The notes: generated by a model from the letters alone, not told the origin. Positions 16,235-25,192 are shown, counted from the stretch's first letter. The stretch is 64,000 nt of DNA from AA29 sp041481445 (GCA_041481445.1 JBGPBV010000003.1:38743-102742); one strand, 5' to 3'. Program-made: numbers and translations.

Positions 16235-17308
16235 GTGATGGCGTCGCGGCGGTGGCGGCTGGCGGCCGGGGCCCTCCTCGCCCTCGGGCTGCTCGCCCTG
16301 TTCTTTCGCGGGGTCGACTGGAAGGCGCTGGGCGCGGCCTTCCGCTCGGCCGACCACACCTACCTGGCGGGGGTCGCCGCCATCACCGTCGTCACCTATC
16401 TCCTGAGGGCCTGGCGCTGGGGGAGCCTGCTGCGGCCCCTGGCCCGTGTCCCGCTGAGCGACCTCTTTCCAGCCACCATCGTCGGCTTCATGACCGCGCT
16501 GCTCGTCCCGCGCGCGGGCGAGGTCGTGCGGCCGTACCTGATCTCGCGGCGCCATCCGATCCGGATCTCCGCGGGGTTCGCCTCGATCATCCTCGAGCGC
16601 CTCGTCGACCTCATCACCGTGCTCGTGCTGTTCGCGCTGTACCTGTACGTGCTGCCGACTCCAGCCGCCCAGACCCGAGGCCCCCTCCTCGGGTTCCTGA
16701 AGCTGGGAGGTGCCCTGGCGGGAACGGCCGCGCTGGCCGTCCTGGCCGTGCTCCTGCTCCTCCACGGTCACGCGGCGGCGGTGGTGAGGCTGCTGCGGAG
16801 GGCGCTGTCGCCCCTGCCGGAGCGATGGACGGATTGGATGGCGGGCGCGGTGACCCAGTTCGCGGAGGGTCTGGCCGTGCTCAAGGCCTCGCCCGGCCAC
16901 CTGCTCGTCATCTTCGGACAGTCCGTCCTGGTGTGGCTCAGCATCTGCCTGTGCATCTGGTGGAACAACCGCGCCTTCGGGTTGGACCTTCCGTTCCATA
17001 CGTCGTTCCTCATGGTGGCGTTCCTCACCGTCGGCGTGGCCGTGCCCACGCCGGGAACGGTGGGCGGCTTCCACGAGTTCTACCTTCTCGCCCTCACCCA
17101 GGCCTACGGGGTCGAGAAGGGCACGGCGGCGGCGGCGGGGATCGCGTGCCATGCGCTCAGCAACCTGCCCGTGCTCGTGCTCGGGCTGGCCCTGCTGGGG
17201 CGGGAGGGGCTCACGATGGGGAAGGTGGCGGACCTGACCGGCCAGACGCCTCCGGAGGACCCGCCGGAGGTGCGCATGGCCGCCCTCGAACCGACGAGGC
17301 CGAGATGA
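16235..17308 (+). CDS. LPG-synthase-TM-like flippase family protein
   Basis: A 357-residue multi-pass membrane protein of the lysylphosphatidylglycerol synthase transmembrane (flippase-like) family. Visible family elements are YLLRAWRWGSLLRPL, the loop TALLVPRAGEVVRPYL and the late motif GVAVPTPGTVGGFHEF. The soluble aminoacyl-transferase domain of MprF is absent, so it is more likely a lipid or glycolipid transporter than a lipid-modifying enzyme. GTG at 16235 and ATG at 16238 are alternative starts. It overlaps nrdR by ATGA. Confidence 0.85.
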   Translation: MMASRRWRLAAGALLALGLLALFFRGVDWKALGAAFRSADHTYLAGVAAITVVTYLLRAWRWGSLLRPLARVPLSDLFPATIVGFMTALLVPRAGEVVRPYLISRRHPIRISAGFASIILERLVDLITVLVLFALYLYVLPTPAAQTRGPLLGFLKLGGALAGTAALAVLAVLLLLHGHAAAVVRLLRRALSPLPERWTDWMAGAVTQFAEGLAVLKASPGHLLVIFGQSVLVWLSICLCIWWNNRAFGLDLPFHTSFLMVAFLTVGVAVPTPGTVGGFHEFYLLALTQAYGVEKGTAAAAGIACHALSNLPVLVLGLALLGREGLTMGKVADLTGQTPPEDPPEVRMAALEPTRPR

Positions 17309-17766
17309 AGTGTCCCTTCTGCGCCCACGTGGAAGACAAGGTCGTGGACTCGCGCGAGAGCAAGGAGGGCGAGGTCATCCGCCGCCGGCGCGAGTGCCTC
17401 GGCTGCGGCAAGCGCTTCACCTCCTACGAGCGCATCGACCAGATCCCCCACCTCGTCGTCAAGAAGGACGGCCGGCGCGAGCGCTTCGACCGCGAGAAGG
17501 TGCTCTCGGGCCTGATCAAGGCCTGCCAGAAGCGCCCGGTGCCGGTGAAGACGCTGGAGACGATCGCCGACCGCGTGGAGGCCATGGTGCAGGAGAGCCC
17601 CGACCGCGAGGTCCCGACCGTCCAGGTCGGCGAGTTCCTCATGGAGCGCCTCCGCGAGCTGGACAAGGTGGCCTTCGTCCGCTTCGCCTCCGTGTACCGC
17701 GACTTCAAGGACGTCGACCAGTTCATGGCGACGCTGAAGGGGCTCCTGGAGACGACGCGCGAGTAG
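17305..17766 (+). CDS. nrdR: Transcriptional repressor NrdR
   Basis: A 153-residue NrdR. The N-terminal zinc ribbon has C3xxC6 and C31xxC34 and ends with GKRFTSYER. The ATP-cone domain (about residues 49-139) contains LVVKKDGRRERFDREKVLSGL. It senses ATP/dATP and represses ribonucleotide reductase genes by binding NrdR boxes. No nrd gene is adjacent; the gene is coupled to an unrelated flippase-like gene by an ATGA overlap. Confidence 0.97.
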   Translation: MKCPFCAHVEDKVVDSRESKEGEVIRRRRECLGCGKRFTSYERIDQIPHLVVKKDGRRERFDREKVLSGLIKACQKRPVPVKTLETIADRVEAMVQESPDREVPTVQVGEFLMERLRELDKVAFVRFASVYRDFKDVDQFMATLKGLLETTRE

Positions 17767-17791
17767 GCGCCGCACCGAGCGCGCGCGGCGG

Positions 17792-19066
17792 CTACCCGCG
17801 CTTCATCTCGTGTCGGTACTGGAGCGCGGTCTCTCCGATCTGGATGACGTCGCCCTCCGCGAGGACGTGGCGCGTGACCTTCTTGTCGTTGACGAGGGTG
17901 CCGTTCGTGCTCCTCAGGTCGTGCACGACGAACCGCCCCTCCTCGGGCCGGACCCGGCAGTGCTGGCCGGAGACGGAGACGTCCTCGACCCGGATGTCGT
18001 TCGCGCGCGAGCGGCCGATGGAGGTCGCGGTCGTCCCGCTGAGGGCGAACACCTGCCCCACGCCCGGCCCCCTCGTCACCGCCAGCACCGGCCGCTCCTG
18101 CAGCGTGACCGTGCGCTCGAGGTACTCCTCGGTCAGGCTCATGCGGGCGAGAACGGTCTCGGAGAGCCCGGGCTCCCCGCGCGCGGCGGAGGGAGCGCGG
18201 CTCGGTACGCGCGTGGGGGCCTCCGCCCGCTCCGCGGACTTCCGCCGGCGCGTCAGGAGGACGATCGCCACCGCGCCCGCGACGGTCAGGGCGACGGCGA
18301 TCCAGAGGACGCGCCCGGAGCCGGAGACGGACAGGCGGGCGGGGGCGCCTCCGCGCGCCGATGAGGCCGGCGGTGAAGGCCTCGCGGGCGCAGAGGCCGC
18401 GCCCGTCGCGCGCTCCGCGGCGGAGGGCGGGACGGCGGCGGGGCGCGCCGCCTCCACGGCGGGGACCGGCATGGTCGCGATGCGGGCGGCCAGGTCCGTG
18501 CCGCGCGCGCGGTCGAAAGTGAGGTAGTCGCCGCCCGTGAGCTTCGCGATGCGGCGGAGCACGCGCTCCTGGGGATGCGTTCCCACGCCGACGGCGTAGA
18601 CCGGGATCTGGGCGTCCGTGGCCACCCTCAAGCCGTCCTCGAGGTTGAGCGTGCTGTTCTCGTCCAGGCCGTCCGTGATGAGCACGATCGCCTTGCGCTC
18701 GCCGGGCGCGTCGCGCAGGTAGCGGCCGGCGTCGTACAGCGCGTCGTGCAAAGCCGTGAACCGCCCGCCGACCTTCAGCGTGGCCAGGCGCTGGCGGACG
18801 TCCTGCGGCTTCGACGTGCGCGGGACGATCACGCGCGACTGGTCGTCGAAGGCCAGCACCGCGACCTCGCTCCCCGGGGGCAGGGCGCCGAGGATCGCGA
18901 GGGCGAGGTCGCGTGCACGGGAGAACTCGACGGCCCCGACGCTCCCTGAGGTGTCCAGGGTCAGGGCCACGGTCACCGGTGGTGGCGGCTCCGCGGCCAG
19001 GCGATCGGCCCCGCCGGCCAGCGCCAGGATCAGCAGGCTGGGGATCGGCCACGCGCGGTGTCGCAT
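17792..19066 (-). CDS. VWA-FHA membrane protein
   Basis: A 424-residue protein. It has a signal peptide (about residues 1-25), a von Willebrand A domain (about 31-210) with the MIDAS motif DTSGS at 38-42, a Pro/Ala-rich linker and a membrane helix (about 253-273). A cytoplasmic FHA domain (about 330-415) has GRSRANDIRV, SGQH and STNG. The VWA domain would sit outside the membrane and the FHA would bind phosphothreonine inside. This suggests a link between an extracytoplasmic ligand and Ser/Thr kinase signalling. It has its own promoter upstream. Confidence 0.88.
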   Translation of the reverse strand: MRHRAWPIPSLLILALAGGADRLAAEPPPPVTVALTLDTSGSVGAVEFSRARDLALAILGALPPGSEVAVLAFDDQSRVIVPRTSKPQDVRQRLATLKVGGRFTALHDALYDAGRYLRDAPGERKAIVLITDGLDENSTLNLEDGLRVATDAQIPVYAVGVGTHPQERVLRRIAKLTGGDYLTFDRARGTDLAARIATMPVPAVEAARPAAVPPSAAERATGAASAPARPSPPASSARGGAPARLSVSGSGRVLWIAVALTVAGAVAIVLLTRRRKSAERAEAPTRVPSRAPSAARGEPGLSETVLARMSLTEEYLERTVTLQERPVLAVTRGPGVGQVFALSGTTATSIGRSRANDIRVEDVSVSGQHCRVRPEEGRFVVHDLRSTNGTLVNDKKVTRHVLAEGDVIQIGETALQYRHEMKRG

Positions 19067-19092
19067 GTGACTCAGTTCCAAGCGCCTCAGGC

Positions 19093-19121
19093 TAAATAAC
19101 ATGCCGGTCCGGGGAGGTCAA
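19093..19121 (-). promoter_or_regulatory. Sigma-70 type promoter of the VWA-FHA gene
   Basis: On the minus strand, TTGACC (19121-19116) and TATTTA (19098-19093) are separated by 17 bases. The -10 box ends 26 bases before the ATG at 19066. Confidence 0.65.
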
Positions 19122-19129
19122 CGCGCCCT

Positions 19130-19157
19130 TTGTGGGGTGTGGCTGGCAAGCTACAAT
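19130..19157 (+). promoter_or_regulatory. Candidate promoter of the ntrYX-like operon
   Basis: TTGTGG (19130-19135) and TACAAT (19152-19157) are separated by 16 bases. Expected transcription start is near 19164, upstream of both candidate start codons of the histidine kinase gene. Confidence 0.45.
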
Positions 19158-19251
19158 GGCCGGCCAGGCCCGCGACGCCGCGTTCAGACGCGCGCCGCGG
19201 CGAATGGATGTCAAAAGTAAGCATCGCACGGCTCTCTCCACGCGCTCAGTG

Positions 19252-21453
19252 ATGGCCCGCACCGGCCCTCGTACCCCTTTCCGCAACAACGCGCGCCTGG
19301 TGCTGCTGAGCGCGGGCGGCGCCCTCGGCCTGCTCGTCCTCGTGCAGTTCCTGCTGCGGAAGAGCCGCGACTTCTCGCCCGACTTCCTGGCCTCCGTCCT
19401 CCTCTACGGTCTCACCGTCCTCAACATCACGTTGCTCCTGGTGCTCCTGTTCGTCCTCGGGCGGAACCTGGTGCGCGTGGTGATGGAGCGGCGGCGCGGC
19501 GTGCTCGGGGCGCGCTTCCGCATGCGGCTGGTGATCGTCTTCGTGCTGATGGCGGCCGCGCCCGCCCTGCTCCTCATGGTGGTGGGGAGCGACCTCATCC
19601 AGCAGACGGTGGACCGATGGTTCAACGTCGACGTGGAGCGGATCCTCTCGTCGCTCCAGGTGCTGGGGACGGCCGTGCACGACGCGAACCTCGACCGCAG
19701 CCGCGTGCACGCCCGCGCCCTCGCCCGCGAGATCGAGGCCCGCGGCCTGCTCGATCCGGCCGGCCAGGGGAGGCTCCGCCGCGTGATCGAGGTGCGCGCG
19801 GCCGCCCTCGAGATCGACGTCGTCAACGTCTTCACGGCGGAGGGCGAGCTGCTGGCCGTGGTCAACCCCCGTCTGCCCATGCCGGAGGCGGCCCGGGGCG
19901 GCGAGGAGCTGGCCCAGGCCGCCCAGGCGGGCCAGGAGGCGGAGGCGACCGTGCCCTATGCCGGCGGCGAGCTGGCCCGGGCCGCGGTTCCCCTGCGCGA
20001 CGCGAAGGGGCGGACGCGCGGCGCGGTGATCGCCTCCACGTTCATCCCGGTCGGAGTCGCCGCGGAGCGGCGCGAGGTCCAGGAGCGCTACGAGAAGTAC
20101 CGCAAGGCGGAGAGCTTCAAGGAGCCGATCAAGGCCGTCTACCTCTCGCTGTACCTCTTCCCGGCCCTGCTCATCCTCTTCGGGGCGGTGTGGCTCTCCC
20201 TGTACCTGGCGCGCCGGATCACGACGCCGCTGCGCCTGGTGGCGGAGGGCGCGGAGCGCATCGCCTCCGGCGAGCGGGGCGTGCGCGTGGACTTCCCGTC
20301 CGGGGACGACGAGTTCTCCGCGCTGATCGCCTCCTTCAACCGCATGTCCGAGCGGCTGGCCCGGAGCGAGGAGGAGGTCGAGCACACGCGCGCGGGCCTG
20401 ACCCGCAAGAACGAGGAGCTGGAGGACCGCCGCCGGCTCATGGAGACGGTGCTGGAGACCGTCGGCACCGGGGTGGCGGTCGTGGACGCGGAGGGAGCGA
20501 TCACCGCCCTCAACGCCGCCGCCTGCCGCCTTCTCGACGTCGACGCCGACCGCGTGGGCCGCTCGCTGCCCGACGCGCTGGTGGGTCCCGGACGCGACGA
20601 GATCGTGGGGCTCGTGCAGCGCCTGCTCTCCGGGCGCGGGACGCGCCAGGAGCGCGAGGTGGTGGTGCCCGGCCGCGGCCGCGATCGCCACCTCGCGGTG
20701 ACGGTGGTGCCGCTGCCCGGGGCCCCGGGCTCGCCGCCGGGGGCGGTCCTCGTCCTCGACGACCTCACGCCGCTGATGCGCGCGCAGAAGGTCGCGGCCT
20801 GGGGCGAGGTCGCACGCAAGCTCGCCCACGAGATCAAGAACCCGCTGACCCCGATCCAGCTCTCCGCCCAGCGTGTGCGCAAGGCCTACCTCAAGGGCGC
20901 GCCCGACTTCGAGAAGGTCCTGCAGGAGTGCACGGGCGCGATCGTCCACGAGGTGGACGCCCTCAAGAACCTCGTGGACGAGTTCGCGCAGTTCGCGCGC
21001 CTGCCCGCGGCCAACCTGGTGCCGGGATCGCTGCACGAGATCATCGAGGAGACCCTCTCGCTCTACGACGGCCTCTTCGCGGGAGTGACGGTGGAGCGCC
21101 GGCTGGCCGCGGACGTGCCCGCCCTGCGCATGGACCCCGACCAGATGAAGCGCGTCCTGATCAACCTCGTCGACAACGCCATCGACGCCACCGACAAGCG
21201 GGGCACGGTGACGATCTCGACGGAGTTCGACCGCTCGCAGGGCCGGGTCCGGCTGGGCGTGGCCGACGACGGGCCGGGCATCCCCGTCGACACCCGCGAC
21301 AAGCTGTTCGTGCCGCACTTCTCGACCAAGCGGCGGGGGAGCGGGCTCGGCCTCGCCATCGTCAGCCGTATCGTCCAGGAGCACCACGGGGTGATTCGAG
21401 TGGAGGAGAACCGGCCGCGGGGGGCGCGGTTCGTCATCGAGCTGCCGGCCTAA
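19252..21453 (+). CDS. NtrY-type sensor histidine kinase
   Basis: A 733-residue membrane histidine kinase. It has two or three N-terminal membrane helices, an extracytoplasmic sensor region, another membrane helix, then HAMP, PAS, HisKA and HATPase domains. The phospho-acceptor is in HEIKNPLTP (H526), and ATP-lid motifs are DNAIDATD, DDGPGIP and GSGLGLAIV. NPLTPIQLS after the histidine and the long N-terminus match NtrY. The ATG at 19252 was chosen; 19204 is an alternative. It precedes its response regulator by 16 bases. In other bacteria NtrY senses nitrogen status or redox; the signal here is unknown. Confidence 0.92.
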   Translation: MARTGPRTPFRNNARLVLLSAGGALGLLVLVQFLLRKSRDFSPDFLASVLLYGLTVLNITLLLVLLFVLGRNLVRVVMERRRGVLGARFRMRLVIVFVLMAAAPALLLMVVGSDLIQQTVDRWFNVDVERILSSLQVLGTAVHDANLDRSRVHARALAREIEARGLLDPAGQGRLRRVIEVRAAALEIDVVNVFTAEGELLAVVNPRLPMPEAARGGEELAQAAQAGQEAEATVPYAGGELARAAVPLRDAKGRTRGAVIASTFIPVGVAAERREVQERYEKYRKAESFKEPIKAVYLSLYLFPALLILFGAVWLSLYLARRITTPLRLVAEGAERIASGERGVRVDFPSGDDEFSALIASFNRMSERLARSEEEVEHTRAGLTRKNEELEDRRRLMETVLETVGTGVAVVDAEGAITALNAAACRLLDVDADRVGRSLPDALVGPGRDEIVGLVQRLLSGRGTRQEREVVVPGRGRDRHLAVTVVPLPGAPGSPPGAVLVLDDLTPLMRAQKVAAWGEVARKLAHEIKNPLTPIQLSAQRVRKAYLKGAPDFEKVLQECTGAIVHEVDALKNLVDEFAQFARLPAANLVPGSLHEIIEETLSLYDGLFAGVTVERRLAADVPALRMDPDQMKRVLINLVDNAIDATDKRGTVTISTEFDRSQGRVRLGVADDGPGIPVDTRDKLFVPHFSTKRRGSGLGLAIVSRIVQEHHGVIRVEENRPRGARFVIELPA

Positions 21454-21469
21454 GGAGAGAACCACAGGC

Positions 21470-22882
21470 ATGCGTGAATCGATCCTGGTCGTGGACGACG
21501 AAGCGGGCGTGCGCGGCTCGCTCGTCGGGATCCTCGGGGACGAGGGCTACGCGGTGGAGGCGGTGGAGAGCGGCGAGAGAGCCCTGGGGGTGCTCGAGAA
21601 CCGGCGCTACGACCTGCTGCTCCTCGACGTGTGGCTGCCGGGGATGGACGGGCTCGAGGTCCTGGCCCGGGTGCGCACGCTCGATCCCGAGGTGCCCGTG
21701 GTCGTCATCTCCGGGCACGGCTCCATCGAGACGGCGGTGAAGGCCGTGCGCATGGGCGCGCAGGACTTCGTGGAGAAGCCGCTCGCCCTCGAGAAGACGC
21801 TGCTCGTGGTCAAGAACGCGCTCCGCCAGCGCAAGCTGGAGGCGGAGAACCGCGCCCTCAAGGAGCAGGTCGAGCATCGCTGGGTGATGGTGGGCGAGAG
21901 CTCGGCCATCCACGCCCTGCGCGCCGACATCGCCCAGGCCGCCCCCTCCAACGGCCGCGTGCTGATCTTCGGGGAGAACGGCACGGGCAAGGAGCTCGTC
22001 GCGCGCAACATCCACCACCTCAGCCTCCGCTCGTCGGGACCCTTCGTGGAGGTCAACTGCGCGGCCATCCCCGAGGAGCTCATCGAGAGCGAGCTGTTCG
22101 GCCACACCCGCGGCGCCTTCACGGGCGCCCTGGCCGCCAAGAAGGGGAAGTTCGAGCTGGGGGACGGAGGGACGCTCTTCCTCGACGAGGTCGGGGACAT
22201 GACGCTCAAGACCCAGGCCAAGGTCCTGCGCGTCCTCCAGGAGCAGAAGGTCGAGCCGGTGGGGGGTACGGTCACGATCACGGTGGACGTGCGCGTCATC
22301 GCCGCCACCAACAAGAACCTGGAGGAGGAGATCCGCAAAGGCACCTTCCGCGAGGACCTCTTCTTCCGATTGAACGTGATCCCGTTCCAGGTGGCGCCCC
22401 TGAGGGAGCGCCGCGAGGACATCCCGCTCCTCGCCCGCCACTTCATCGCCGAGCTCTCCGCGGAGTACGGGAAGCGGACGAAGGAGCTGGCGCGGGAGGC
22501 CCTGGAAGTCCTGATCGCCCAGCCCTGGCCGGGCAACGTCCGCGAGCTGCGCAACATCATCGAGCGGCTGGTGATCATGACGCCGGGGGACCGGATCGAG
22601 GCGCGCCACCTGCCGGTCTCCTTGGCGGGCGGGGCGGCCGGGCCCGGAGAGACGGCCTCGGCCGCCGCCCCCGGCGCCGGAGCGCTCCCGGACTTCCCTT
22701 CCCTCACCGCCGCCCGCGAGGACTTCGAGAAGCGCTACATCTGGAAGAAGTACCAGGAGTGCGGCGGCAACATGAGCCGGACCTCGGAGGTGCTGCAGGT
22801 GGAGCGCTCGAACCTCTATCGCAAGATGAAGGGATACGGGCTGATCCCCGCGCGGAAGGGCGAGGCCGTCGAGCCGGCCTGA
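21470..22882 (+). CDS. NtrX/NtrC-type sigma-54 response regulator
   Basis: A 470-residue response regulator. The receiver domain has DD at 9-10 and phospho-acceptor D53 (LLLLDVWLPG). The AAA+ domain has Walker A GENGTGKE (168-175) and GAFTGA (215-220), the loop that contacts sigma-54. The C-terminal Fis-type helix-turn-helix lies in the last 60 residues (NMSRTSEVLQVERSNLYRKM). A GGAGAG ribosome site precedes the ATG. The intact GAFTGA means it should activate sigma-54 promoters, and one such promoter lies just downstream at 22896. Confidence 0.95.
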   Translation: MRESILVVDDEAGVRGSLVGILGDEGYAVEAVESGERALGVLENRRYDLLLLDVWLPGMDGLEVLARVRTLDPEVPVVVISGHGSIETAVKAVRMGAQDFVEKPLALEKTLLVVKNALRQRKLEAENRALKEQVEHRWVMVGESSAIHALRADIAQAAPSNGRVLIFGENGTGKELVARNIHHLSLRSSGPFVEVNCAAIPEELIESELFGHTRGAFTGALAAKKGKFELGDGGTLFLDEVGDMTLKTQAKVLRVLQEQKVEPVGGTVTITVDVRVIAATNKNLEEEIRKGTFREDLFFRLNVIPFQVAPLRERREDIPLLARHFIAELSAEYGKRTKELAREALEVLIAQPWPGNVRELRNIIERLVIMTPGDRIEARHLPVSLAGGAAGPGETASAAAPGAGALPDFPSLTAAREDFEKRYIWKKYQECGGNMSRTSEVLQVERSNLYRKMKGYGLIPARKGEAVEPA

Positions 22883-22895
22883 GCGCCGGCCACCG

Positions 22896-22911
22896 TGGCA
22901 CGCTGATTGCT
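22896..22911 (+). promoter_or_regulatory. Sigma-54 (RpoN) -24/-12 promoter
   Basis: TGGCACG-CTGA-TTGCT is an exact match to the sigma-54 consensus TGGCACG-N4-TTGC(A/T). The invariant GG (22897-22898) and GC (22909-22910) have the required spacing. It starts 14 bases after the response-regulator stop and would start transcription near 22922, upstream of the small membrane gene at 22953. Confidence 0.93.
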
Positions 22912-22952
22912 CCGATTCCAGACGCGGGCGCGCCCCGATGGAGGAGCACCAC

Positions 22953-23288
22953 ATGGTAGGCAATACGAGCATTTCAGACGACGTAGACGTGCGGGATGAC
23001 CTGAAGGGGTCCTCGGCCGGCACGCCCGGCCTCACCGCCCTCGATGAGGAGCGTGAGGCCTCGCTCGCCGACGAGGGCGGCGTGTCCGGTGCCGTCGTGG
23101 AGAGCCAGGACGTCGAGACCCTGCGCCGCCTGGCCCACGACCTGCCGGTCGCCCATCTCCAGCCCGCCGAGCCCGACGGTGCCGGTCCGGCCCCCTGGCG
23201 AAACGGCGCCGCTACGGCACTCGTGGCGGTGGCCAGCTTCGCCGCGGCCGCGCTCGGCGTCCTTGCCTATCGGCGCTGGGTCCACTGA
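22953..23288 (+). CDS. Small acidic C-tail-anchored membrane protein, sigma-54 controlled
   Basis: A 111-residue protein with no recognised family. Residues 1-80 are acidic and Ser/Ala/Gly-rich, probably disordered. One C-terminal hydrophobic helix (about residues 86-105) is followed by RRWVH, so it looks tail-anchored. The ATG at 22953 has GGAGGA seven bases upstream and was preferred to an ATG 15 bases earlier that would overlap that ribosome site. It is the only gene directly behind the sigma-54 promoter and is a likely output of the NtrY/NtrX pair. Confidence 0.7.
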   Translation: MVGNTSISDDVDVRDDLKGSSAGTPGLTALDEEREASLADEGGVSGAVVESQDVETLRRLAHDLPVAHLQPAEPDGAGPAPWRNGAATALVAVASFAAAALGVLAYRRWVH

Positions 23289-23348
23289 CCTCCCCGGCGG
23301 CTCCTATCCCCTCCCGCGAAGCCTCCCATCCGTGGATCGAGATTCGTC

Positions 23349-23378
23349 TTGAAATGTCAGGGCGTGTTTTCCGATAAT
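23349..23378 (+). promoter_or_regulatory. Promoter of the TPR-RDD operon
   Basis: TTGAAA (23349-23354) and GATAAT (23373-23378) are spaced by 18 bases. The -10 overlaps the first ATG of the downstream ORF (23377), so that ATG cannot be in the mRNA and the GTG at 23410 is the likely start. Confidence 0.6.
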
Positions 23379-23409
23379 GGCGCGTACTTCCGACCCGAGG
23401 GCTCATGGA

Positions 23410-24159
23410 GTGACTGCGACCGACCACGAGAGGATCCAGGGACTGCTCGCCGAGGGGTGGCGACGCCTCGAGGCGGGGGATCCACGCGAGGCGGCCCTGG
23501 TCTTCGGCCGGGTCGCCCTCGTCGAGCCCACGCGCGCCGAGGCTCTTCGCGGCCTGGCCTCCGCCAACGCCGCCATCACTGAATCCGAGCGGCGCAGCGA
23601 CGAGCGGCTCGATCAGGCACGGCAGGCCCTCGAGAGAGGCGATCACGCCGTGGCCCGCGCCGCCCTGGAGGCGGTGATCGCCGAAGGCGGCGATCGCCAT
23701 CAGGCCGCGATCCTGCTCGACCGGCTCGACGCGCGGGGCGGACGTCTCGACCGCGCGGAAGCCGCGGCGGCCGCGATCGAATCCGCTCCGGCCTCCCTGC
23801 CCTCGCGTGTGAGCTGGTCGCGGCGCGCCCTCGCCGCCGCCTGGACGGCCGCCCTCCTGGTCCTCGGCGCCGGCCTCGCCTCGAGCTGGGATCGCCTCCT
23901 GGTCGGCCTCACCCGGCCGCCGGCACCGCGCTCCCGCGTCGATGGGGCGTGGGTGCCGCCCGTGACCGGCGGGGAGCGCGCCCTGGCCCAGGCCCACCGG
24001 TTGATGGACGCCGGAGACCCCGCGGCCGCGCTGGCCATCCTCGATCGCGTGGGGGCGGAGGAGCCCGCCTATCCGTTCGCGCAACAGCTCCGCCAGCAGG
24101 CGCAGCGTGCCCTGCGCGGCGAGGGTGCGGCGGTCGCGCAAGGGGCCCGCCGGCCGTGA
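23410..24159 (+). CDS. TPR-like membrane-anchored protein
   Basis: A 249-residue protein from GTG at 23410. GAGGG lies nine bases upstream. It contains TPR-like helical pairs (GWRRLEAGDPREAALVFGRV and later ARQALERGDHAVARAALEAV), a membrane helix near the middle (about residues 137-157) and another TPR-like unit at the C-terminus. An ATG at 23377 would add 11 residues but sits in the predicted -10 box. It overlaps the next gene by GTGA. Probably a protein-interaction scaffold; no specific function is recognised. Confidence 0.75.
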   Translation: MTATDHERIQGLLAEGWRRLEAGDPREAALVFGRVALVEPTRAEALRGLASANAAITESERRSDERLDQARQALERGDHAVARAALEAVIAEGGDRHQAAILLDRLDARGGRLDRAEAAAAAIESAPASLPSRVSWSRRALAAAWTAALLVLGAGLASSWDRLLVGLTRPPAPRSRVDGAWVPPVTGGERALAQAHRLMDAGDPAAALAILDRVGAEEPAYPFAQQLRQQAQRALRGEGAAVAQGARRP

Positions 24160-25175
24160 GCTGTCCCTCCTGCGGGTCGCTCGTGCCCGCAGGGCAGGAG
24201 CGGTGTCCGGCCTGCAGTGCCAGCGTCGCGCCGGTGACCGAAGGCGCGCTCGCTCCCGACCCCGCGGCGCGGCCACGCCCCGAGCCGCTGCGCGAGATCC
24301 CCGGCTTGAAGAAGAAGGAGCGCACCTGGAAGGACGAGGTGCGCGACCGCGTGCGCGACCGCAAGCGCCGGCGCGTGGGTGACGGAGAGCTTCCGCTCTT
24401 CCGCGACGAGGGCGAGGGCGAGGAGTCGGCGGAAGGGTCCGCCGCCGGCGAAGAGACCGAAGGGCTCATGGCCGGCTCTTCCGAGGCCGGCCTGGCTTCG
24501 CCGATCGAGCTGGGCGCGGACGAGCCCGACCTCCCGCTGCGCCCGCCGGCGCCGGCTTCGCCGTCCCGGACGCCCGACCTGCGCCTGTCCGCGACCGAAG
24601 CGGCGCCGCGCGAGGCCGCCCCGCGCGACGTCACCGTCCGTCCGCCGATCGTGCCCCGCGACCCGCCGTCCGGCCGCGCGCACGTCGATCCGGAGCGACC
24701 TCCGCTCGAAGAGGACGAATGGACGCTCGGGGCCGAGCCGTCGCCCGCCGACCCTCGTCCGGTCGAGCGGCCGGCGCAGTCCGGGGAACGGGCCCGCGCG
24801 GCCGCGCTGGACCTGGCCCTGGTGGGGGTGATGTGGGCGGTCGTGGTCTACTTCGCCAGCCGCGCCGCGCACGTCGACCTGATCGGACTGAAGCCGGCCT
24901 GGCGTTACCTGGCCGGCTACCTGGCTTTCCTCGGCCTCACCTACGCGGGTTACTTCACGGGCACCACCGGCCAGACGCTCGGCAAGATCGCGACCGGGCT
25001 GCGCGTGGTGGACGCCGCCGGCCGTCCGCCGGGGTACCTGCGCGCGTTCGCGCGCGCGGCCCTGGGCAGCCTCGGGGTCGTCGCCGCGGGCGCCGGGCTC
25101 ATCCCGATGCTGCTCGACCCCGCGCGCCGCGCCTTCCACGACCGTGTCGCCCGGACGCGCGTCGTGAAGAACTAG
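24156..25175 (+). CDS. Zinc-ribbon and RDD-domain membrane protein
   Basis: A 339-residue protein starting with GTG at 24156, overlapping the upstream stop. It opens with a zinc ribbon (C3, C6, C17, C20), followed by a long low-complexity acidic/Pro-rich region. A C-terminal RDD domain (about residues 208-335) has three hydrophobic helices and the Arg and Asp of RARAAALDLA. It contains TTGQTLGKIATGLRVVD, the typical RDD core motif. RDD proteins are poorly understood membrane proteins; the coupling to a TPR gene suggests a complex. Confidence 0.82.
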   Translation: MSCPSCGSLVPAGQERCPACSASVAPVTEGALAPDPAARPRPEPLREIPGLKKKERTWKDEVRDRVRDRKRRRVGDGELPLFRDEGEGEESAEGSAAGEETEGLMAGSSEAGLASPIELGADEPDLPLRPPAPASPSRTPDLRLSATEAAPREAAPRDVTVRPPIVPRDPPSGRAHVDPERPPLEEDEWTLGAEPSPADPRPVERPAQSGERARAAALDLALVGVMWAVVVYFASRAAHVDLIGLKPAWRYLAGYLAFLGLTYAGYFTGTTGQTLGKIATGLRVVDAAGRPPGYLRAFARAALGSLGVVAAGAGLIPMLLDPARRAFHDRVARTRVVKN

Positions 25176-25186
25176 ACGGCCGGGAC

Positions 25187-25192
25187 TATCAT
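25187..25192 (+). promoter_or_regulatory. -10 box placing pgpA as a leaderless gene
   Basis: TATCAT ends six bases before the pgpA ATG, with a weak -35 (GTGAAG at 25164-25169) 17 bases upstream. As at 2303, the predicted transcript begins at the start codon. Confidence 0.4.
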
